A DNA stretch of 64,000 nt from Pseudoxanthomonas sp. Root65 (GTDB taxonomy: Bacteria > Pseudomonadota > Gammaproteobacteria > Xanthomonadales > Xanthomonadaceae): assembly GCF_001427635.1 (NCBI RefSeq), contig NZ_LMHA01000001.1:522017-586016 (forward strand), in the 5' to 3' direction. Shown piece after piece: positions 59,563 through 64,000 of the stretch (its first letter is position 1; each line of letters begins with the position of its first letter). The position numbers were made by a program, and so were the translations under genes. The notes under the pieces are model-generated. The model ran no database searches and was not told where the DNA came from. It saw only the letters and a program-made list of their open reading frames with translations.

Positions 59563-61404
59563 TCAGCGGGATGGACCGGCCTGGTCGCGTTGCTGCGCGA
59601 CCTGCTGATCCACGGCGACCTGCTCTTTCTGCCAGCCTTGGCCGGCCGGCGTCTTAAGGTAATCGTCCAGCGCCTGGCGCATTGCCCGGTCGTCGCCTCC
59701 GTGCATGGCGGAGAACATCCGATCGACGAACGAACGCTGCGCATCCTCACTACGCACCTGCTGCGGCGTGGTGTCTGCAGGGGCGGCGTCGCGTACCGTG
59801 TCGCGGGTGGCAGTCGCCAGCGCATCGCGCGAGCGGTCGCCGTAAACACCATCCACCTTCAGCCCGCGATCGGCCTGGAAGGCGCGCAGCGCGTGCTCGG
59901 TCTGAGGCCCGAACATACCCGACGCCGTTTCCAGCGGCTTGCCATCGGCGCCCCGATACCCCAGCTGGTTGAGTTGCTGCTGCAACTCGCGCACCGGGGC
60001 GCCCGAAGCGCCGTCCCGCAACACTTCGGGCGCTGCAGTGCGGGCCGGCAGCGACGCGTCCCGCTCGGCTCCGCGCAACAGCGGCAACGGATCGACCTGG
60101 CGGCCATCGCGCCACATCTCGAAGTGCAGGTGCGTGTCGCCCTGTGCCGGCGTGTTGCCGGTCCGCCCCATGGTGCCGATCTGTTGCCCGGCCTCCACGC
60201 GCTGGCCGTTGCGTACGCTGAATTCATCCAGATGGAAGTATTTGGTGAGAGACCCGTCGTCGTGCCGCACGTGCACCGTATTGCCTGCCGCGCCATTGTT
60301 CGGGCGCACCACCACCGTCCCGCCGGCGACCGCCACCACCGGATCGCCGACATCGCCCTGGATGTCGATGCCGCCATGCCGCCGACCACCGCTGCGCGCC
60401 GTACCGAATTCGCCTCGCCCTTCGCGCGGCTTGTCGGCCTCGTTGATGTCGCGATTGCCCGGCGTCGGCCACGCCAGTCCGCCTTCGCGCGGCTGCGCTT
60501 CCTCAAGCTGGGCGCGGTTGCGCTGCTGTTCGGGCAACGCGAGCTGCTGCGCGATGGCATCGCGCGTGCGCGCATCGGCGTTACCGGTGGCTTCCAGCTG
60601 ATTCGCTGTCTGGAAAGCGCGGACGGCCTCCTGCGTCCTGCCGCCGTAGATGCCCGAGCGCGTCTCCAGCTCTGCGCCCTGGCCATCACGGAACCCAAGC
60701 TGGTTCAGCGACGTCTGCAAGGCGCGCACCTCTTCGCCCCTCTCGCCGTTCTGCAGCACGCCATCGGCCAGCGGTGACGTGCGCTCGCGCACGGCCGCAT
60801 CGGGCTGGCTGGCATGGATACCGCGATCGGGGATGCTGATAGCGGCGTACTTGGTGTTCCAGTACTGCGAGAACGTGGTGGCCAACGCGCGATCGTCGAG
60901 TCCACGCAGTTCGGCAGCCGAATGGCCGGTCAGACGCTCGACATCGCGCGCACTGATGTTGTTGAGGATGTTGCGTCGCGTGTCGTCGCGGGTGAACTCG
61001 CCGTTCGCGATCGCGCTCTGGATGGACGCATAGCCTGCGGCACCCTGCTGGTGGGCGAGATACAGATCCAGACCGCTGGGGGTTTCCTGCCCGGAGAGGA
61101 AATCATGTCCGCTGCGCGACTGCCGGCGGGCGATGTCCGCCAGGTTGTCGCCGTAGAGCTCGGCGGCGGCACGCGTGCTGGCTGCCGGATCGAACTCGCG
61201 CCCGGCAATGCCGTACTGCTCGGCCGTCCTCGGCATGAACTGGAAAAGTCCCTTCGCGCCGCTAGGGTTGCTGGCATCGGGATTGAAGCGTCCACCGGTC
61301 TCGATATAGGCGAACCGGAGGAAATCCTCGCGGGGAATGCCGCTGGCCTGCGCCTGGCGTTCGATGATGTCGAGGATCTGGTCACGCGTGTACTCACTGG
61401 CCAT
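59563..61404 (-). CDS. Multidomain peptidoglycan hydrolase (SLT + M23) without signal peptide, candidate effector
   Basis: A 613-residue protein. Residues ~10-190 look like a lytic transglycosylase: catalytic E35 in RFAYIETGGRFNP, then NPSGAKGLFQFMPRTAEQYGI. A peptidoglycan-binding domain (~215-300, ALQTSLNQLGFRDGQG...TQEAVRAFQTANQ) follows, then an M23/LytM endopeptidase (~330-450) with metal ligands H343 and D347 in RRHGGIDIQG and H425/H427 in THLHFEMW, then a second peptidoglycan-binding domain (~460-545). The last ~60 residues (VDRMFSAMHGGDDRAM..., TPAGQGW) resemble the tail of the lipase upstream. No signal peptide: it begins MASEYTRDQILDII. That fits delivery by a dedicated secretion system or phage-like lysis. 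Last gene of the cluster. Confidence 0.85.
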   Translation of the reverse strand: MASEYTRDQILDIIERQAQASGIPREDFLRFAYIETGGRFNPDASNPSGAKGLFQFMPRTAEQYGIAGREFDPAASTRAAAELYGDNLADIARRQSRSGHDFLSGQETPSGLDLYLAHQQGAAGYASIQSAIANGEFTRDDTRRNILNNISARDVERLTGHSAAELRGLDDRALATTFSQYWNTKYAAISIPDRGIHASQPDAAVRERTSPLADGVLQNGERGEEVRALQTSLNQLGFRDGQGAELETRSGIYGGRTQEAVRAFQTANQLEATGNADARTRDAIAQQLALPEQQRNRAQLEEAQPREGGLAWPTPGNRDINEADKPREGRGEFGTARSGGRRHGGIDIQGDVGDPVVAVAGGTVVVRPNNGAAGNTVHVRHDDGSLTKYFHLDEFSVRNGQRVEAGQQIGTMGRTGNTPAQGDTHLHFEMWRDGRQVDPLPLLRGAERDASLPARTAAPEVLRDGASGAPVRELQQQLNQLGYRGADGKPLETASGMFGPQTEHALRAFQADRGLKVDGVYGDRSRDALATATRDTVRDAAPADTTPQQVRSEDAQRSFVDRMFSAMHGGDDRAMRQALDDYLKTPAGQGWQKEQVAVDQQVAQQRDQAGPSR

Positions 61405-61500
61405 CGTTGGCTCCTTTGCTGATGTACGCGACCCGTGGGTCGCAGGACGTCAACCGGGCCCCTCCATGGGCCTGATGCAAGTCGGTCAACTGGAAAAGGT

Positions 61501-62382
61501 TTACTGGCGGTAGTGCTCGCTCGCTTCGTCGAAGGTGTAGGTCACCGCATCCGCGGCCGTCATTTCGCGGACCTTGCCCGGAGACGCGATGGTGGTCCCC
61601 TTGGAGGACACTTTCAGTCTGGGGAGACCCTCGCCGGCAGGCTCGAACGTCAGGCTGCCGGTACTGGCGACGCACGGCATCACCTGACTGTCGTCGCACG
61701 CAGCGCTGTTCTCCCTGCTGACGGGGACGCTTCCCACGTATCCCCATTGCCGGAAACGCAGCTTGTCGACGTTGTCGGGATCGAACAGGAACAGCGCAAA
61801 CGACTGCACCTCCTCGCCATTCGTGAAGTCCCGGGTCGGCACAGCCAGCAGATAGCGCCCGTCGCCCGTCGCGTGGCTCTGCGCCTTGCGTGACGTATCG
61901 ATTTCTTCCGGCCGCGCCATCCTGCCGAACTCACCGACGTAACCATCGGTATCCGGCTTCGACCACTCCACCTTGCCGTCCTTCTCGATGCGTGTGAACG
62001 TTGCCTGCGAAATCGCGACGTGCTCAGGATCCATCATGCCGTCGTCGCCTTCGGGACCCTCGCCCTGGCTCTTGGCACCGAAACCGGTGAAGTAGTGCTT
62101 TCCGTTGAGGTCGAACGCATGGCCGTACCAGTAGCTGACGGTGGCGCCGCCGTCGACCTGGTAGCTGACCGCACCATCGCCGTCGCGCTGGTAGATGAAA
62201 TACAACACGCTGTCCGCGGAGGGCGGTTTCAGCTCCGACATGTCTTCTTCCTTCTTCTGGGGGGAGGCCGCCTGCTCTGCGGTATTCGCACTTCGTGGTG
62301 CCGGCGCATCGCAACCGCCGATGAGGACCACCATCGCGGCCAGTAGCAGAGGGGAAAGGACCTTCATGCGCTGCAACCTCAT
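61501..62382 (-). CDS. Putative lipoprotein, candidate immunity protein
   Basis: A 293-residue predicted lipoprotein (signal with lipobox LIGGC, start at ATG 62382 with GGAG 8 bases upstream; ATG 62367 is an alternative). The mature part is acidic-to-neutral, beta-rich and unrecognised: VLYFIYQRDGDGAVSYQVDGG, TVSYWYGHAFDLNGKHYFTGFGAKSQGEG, RYLLAVPTRDFTNGEEVQSFALFLFDPDNVDKL, SLTFEPAGEGLPRLKVSSKGTT. One Cys pair is possible (AACDDSQVMPCVAST). It lies 96 bp upstream of the hydrolase gene. An outer-membrane lipoprotein next to a wall-degrading enzyme is the usual layout for protection against self-damage; this is inference. Confidence 0.8.
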   Translation of the reverse strand: MRLQRMKVLSPLLLAAMVVLIGGCDAPAPRSANTAEQAASPQKKEEDMSELKPPSADSVLYFIYQRDGDGAVSYQVDGGATVSYWYGHAFDLNGKHYFTGFGAKSQGEGPEGDDGMMDPEHVAISQATFTRIEKDGKVEWSKPDTDGYVGEFGRMARPEEIDTSRKAQSHATGDGRYLLAVPTRDFTNGEEVQSFALFLFDPDNVDKLRFRQWGYVGSVPVSRENSAACDDSQVMPCVASTGSLTFEPAGEGLPRLKVSSKGTTIASPGKVREMTAADAVTYTFDEASEHYRQ

Positions 62383-62430
62383 GTGGACGACTCCATGACA
62401 AGGGCGTTCATTCGCAAGCAACCGGCCGCC

Positions 62431-62787
62431 TCAATGGCGGATGGGCGTGTTTTCGGGTCGACCGCCACCTTCCCAGCGACCCGAGTCGATCGCCTTCGGG
62501 CAGACCGACTTGTATTGGGCCAAGGAGAGTGTGTCGTCCTGCGTCCAGGGTTTTCCGTAGGGGTTTGGCGGATCGCAGTACGGCATCTGCACGTAAGCGC
62601 CGGTGAAAGGCGGCATGGGCTTCCAGCACGGCATCGGATTCTTCCTGACGTCCTGGCCCTGCGTGCAGAACACGAACGGGTCGTCCATGCGGTAGTAGAG
62701 GCGCTGGTAGTAGCCATCGGACTGGGCGCTGAGATCGAACAGCACCAGCATGCCCAGCGGGATGAGAAGTTTGATGCTCCGTTTCAT
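62431..62787 (-). CDS. Small exported Cys-containing protein of unknown function
   Basis: A 118-residue protein with an N-terminal signal peptide or anchor (MKRSIKLLIPLGMLVLFDLSAQ) and a mature part rich in Tyr, Pro and Cys: four cysteines (FCTQG, PCWKP, YCDPP, VCPKA), enough for two disulfides, with DGYYQRLYYRMDDPFVF and MPPFTGAYVQMPYCDPP. Not recognised. It sits between the lipase and lipoprotein genes on the same strand, 32 bp and 48 bp away. Size, export and position fit a periplasmic immunity protein to the lipase, but nothing in the sequence proves it. Confidence 0.75.
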   Translation of the reverse strand: MKRSIKLLIPLGMLVLFDLSAQSDGYYQRLYYRMDDPFVFCTQGQDVRKNPMPCWKPMPPFTGAYVQMPYCDPPNPYGKPWTQDDTLSLAQYKSVCPKAIDSGRWEGGGRPENTPIRH

Positions 62788-62819
62788 GGCTGCATTCCTC
62801 TTGATACGGGATACGGTTG

Positions 62820-64000
62820 TCAGCGTGCAATGTCCATCTGCGCCGGCATCCGTTGCTCGGTCTGGAAGTCCGGCGCGCGCTCGTGGGCTGCCAGATCCCG
62901 CTGGTGCGCCTCGACCCGCTCACGCCACGCCTGGCCCGTCGGCGACGCGTGCAGATCGTGCTGTGCACGTTGCAGCGCCGCGGGATCGCGCTCGCCCGCC
63001 GCCGCCAGCAATCGCTCCACTTCGGGGCTCGGGCGCCATGACATCTGCGGTGCGTCGAGCGTCGCGTCGATGCGGTGCGGCGTGTCGGCTTGCGACGTGC
63101 GATCCTGGCGTTCGCGCTCATCGCGTACTGCTGGCTCGCCTGCCGGCACGGGACCACGGATGCGATCGATTCCATCCAGCACCAGACCGACAGGGCCGCG
63201 GGCCGTCACGGTGACGCCACGACGCAGGTCACCGACATCGTCGCGGTAATCGGCGATGATGCCGCGGTGCTCCTCCGCGAGGCGTCGCGCGGCCGGATCG
63301 TCCAGCGCGGAACGGTCGGGGCGGCCTTCGCCATCCACGGGAAGGAAGTTGTGCATGCTGTGCGAGCCGCCGGACAGGACGGACGCGGTCAGCGGCATGT
63401 CCCGCTGCAGCAGGTCGCGCACGATGTTGTCGTGGTACCCGGTGCGATGCAGAGTCTCGATCTCCGCCGGTGTAGCGTAGATGCGCAGCTGCCCGTAATG
63501 CGGACTGGCGGAGCTGACCGCATCGACCGCCATCACGTGGTTGGTCACGCGACCGCCCCCTTCCGGGATGCGCCGGCCCAGGCTGGCGGCACCGTAGGCG
63601 TTGAATGTCTCGCCACGCAGGTCGAAATGGTGCGCCGACACCTGCGCCAGCGTTCCGCCCAGCGAATGCCCCGTGACCGTGACCTCGGGCGCGGTCCTGC
63701 CGGGCTCGCGCCCTTGGCGTTCCGCATACTCGACCGCACGACGGGTCAGTTCGACCGCGTCCGCCGCCTGGCTGTTGGTGCGCGTGAACACCATGCCGGC
63801 ATCGGCGATCACGCCGTCACGGAAGGCTTCGCGGCCGAACTCGGTGCCGCGATGCGCAGCCACCACGGCGCCGGTGGCCTCGTGCTGGTAGATGGTGCCC
63901 TGGTAACCGGTCCGGGGATTGTCGACATAGTCGATTACCCGGTAGCGCTCTCCGCCGATCACCACATCCTTGTTGAGCAGGTCCTGCATCTGCCCGCCAC
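62820..64000 (-). CDS. Class 3 lipase-like protein, candidate effector (5' end outside window)
   Basis: At least 389 residues, N-terminus cut by the right edge; the frame stays open past the internal ATG at 63989, so the gene probably starts outside. The first part is an alpha/beta hydrolase of the lipase class 3 type: GTIYQHEATGAVVAAHRGTEF (class 3 HRGT), the nucleophile motif TVTGHSLGGTLAQ, then NAYGAASLGRR. Further candidates for the catalytic Asp/His are HVMAVDAVSSASPHYG and GGSHSMHNFLPVDGEG. The last ~90 residues include VERLLAAAGERDPAALQ and SPTGQAWRERVEAHQ, similar to the tail of the hydrolase gene at 59.6 kb. Such a lipase could attack phospholipids; a delivery role is inferred from the neighbours. 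Confidence 0.8.
   Translation of the reverse strand, partial: GGQMQDLLNKDVVIGGERYRVIDYVDNPRTGYQGTIYQHEATGAVVAAHRGTEFGREAFRDGVIADAGMVFTRTNSQAADAVELTRRAVEYAERQGREPGRTAPEVTVTGHSLGGTLAQVSAHHFDLRGETFNAYGAASLGRRIPEGGGRVTNHVMAVDAVSSASPHYGQLRIYATPAEIETLHRTGYHDNIVRDLLQRDMPLTASVLSGGSHSMHNFLPVDGEGRPDRSALDDPAARRLAEEHRGIIADYRDDVGDLRRGVTVTARGPVGLVLDGIDRIRGPVPAGEPAVRDERERQDRTSQADTPHRIDATLDAPQMSWRPSPEVERLLAAAGERDPAALQRAQHDLHASPTGQAWRERVEAHQRDLAAHERAPDFQTEQRMPAQMDIAR

Noticed and set aside
59563..61404. Prophage endolysin or tail-associated lysozyme
   Set aside because: No holin, spanin or structural phage genes are adjacent, and the neighbours are a lipase and exported proteins.
59563..64000. XVIPCD (Xanthomonas T4SS effector) domain at the C-termini
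   Set aside because: I could not see the known conserved motifs (such as a GLxRIDHV-like segment); the shared tail looks different, so it is reported separately.

Overview
The window is about 64 kb of GC-rich chromosome from a gammaproteobacterium of the Xanthomonadaceae, most likely near Pseudoxanthomonas, Stenotrophomonas or Xanthomonas. The signs are a Clp-type CRP homologue beside speD, the gene order lptG-lptF / pepA-holC-valS, a reverse transsulfuration pair (cbs-metB), REP units starting with GTAG, and an O-antigen locus between etfA and metB, the position classically known for Xanthomonas. Most of the window is dense core chromosome. No phage, insertion sequence, rRNA or CRISPR array was seen.

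Region by region: 1-4.6 kb has dsbC (cut by the window edge), xerD, an RDD membrane protein and the LPS-export permeases lptG/lptF. 4.7-10 kb has pepA, holC, valS and a small membrane methyltransferase. 10.1-12.7 kb has a tightly overlapping pssA-holD-like-rimI operon and two DUF4124 proteins. 12.7-16.3 kb has proS, an H-NS-type protein and a threonine/serine exporter. 16.3-20.7 kb is a DMT transporter joined to a four-gene MCE/Mla-type lipid transport operon. 20.7-32 kb holds alkB, ETF-ubiquinone oxidoreductase, a WbsX/RgpF-type glycan protein, a large secreted metalloprotease, scoAB, an ATP-grasp enzyme and etfBA.

32.1-46.6 kb is the O-antigen/surface-glycan locus. Its plus-strand half (GtrB/ArnC-like GT2, acyltransferase, WbqC, ArnE-like half-transporter, WecE) looks like a pathway that makes a 4-amino-4,6-dideoxy sugar and loads it on undecaprenyl phosphate. 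A convergent GT-C-like DUF2142 protein could be the periplasmic transferase. Its minus-strand half (Wzm, Wzt, sulfotransferase-like protein, two glycosyltransferases) is the ABC-transporter-dependent O-antigen machinery. One glycosyltransferase carries a G10 tract in its reading frame and is a phase-variation candidate.

46.6-57.5 kb has metB, cbs, a YdcH protein, a DUF4398/OmpA pair, pilU, the tyrosine-catabolism genes maiA and fah, a 2OG-Fe oxygenase, tRNA-Gln, rpsI-rplM, coq7 and a guanidine exporter preceded by a guanidine-II (mini-ykkC) riboswitch. 57.6-59.3 kb has speD and the global regulator clp.

59.5-64 kb is an accessory cluster transcribed leftward: a class 3 lipase (cut by the window edge), a small exported Cys-rich protein, a lipoprotein, and a peptidoglycan hydrolase that has two kinds of catalytic domain but no signal peptide. 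The lipase and the hydrolase share a short C-terminal domain. I read this as a candidate antibacterial effector/immunity array and consider it the most interesting part of the window.
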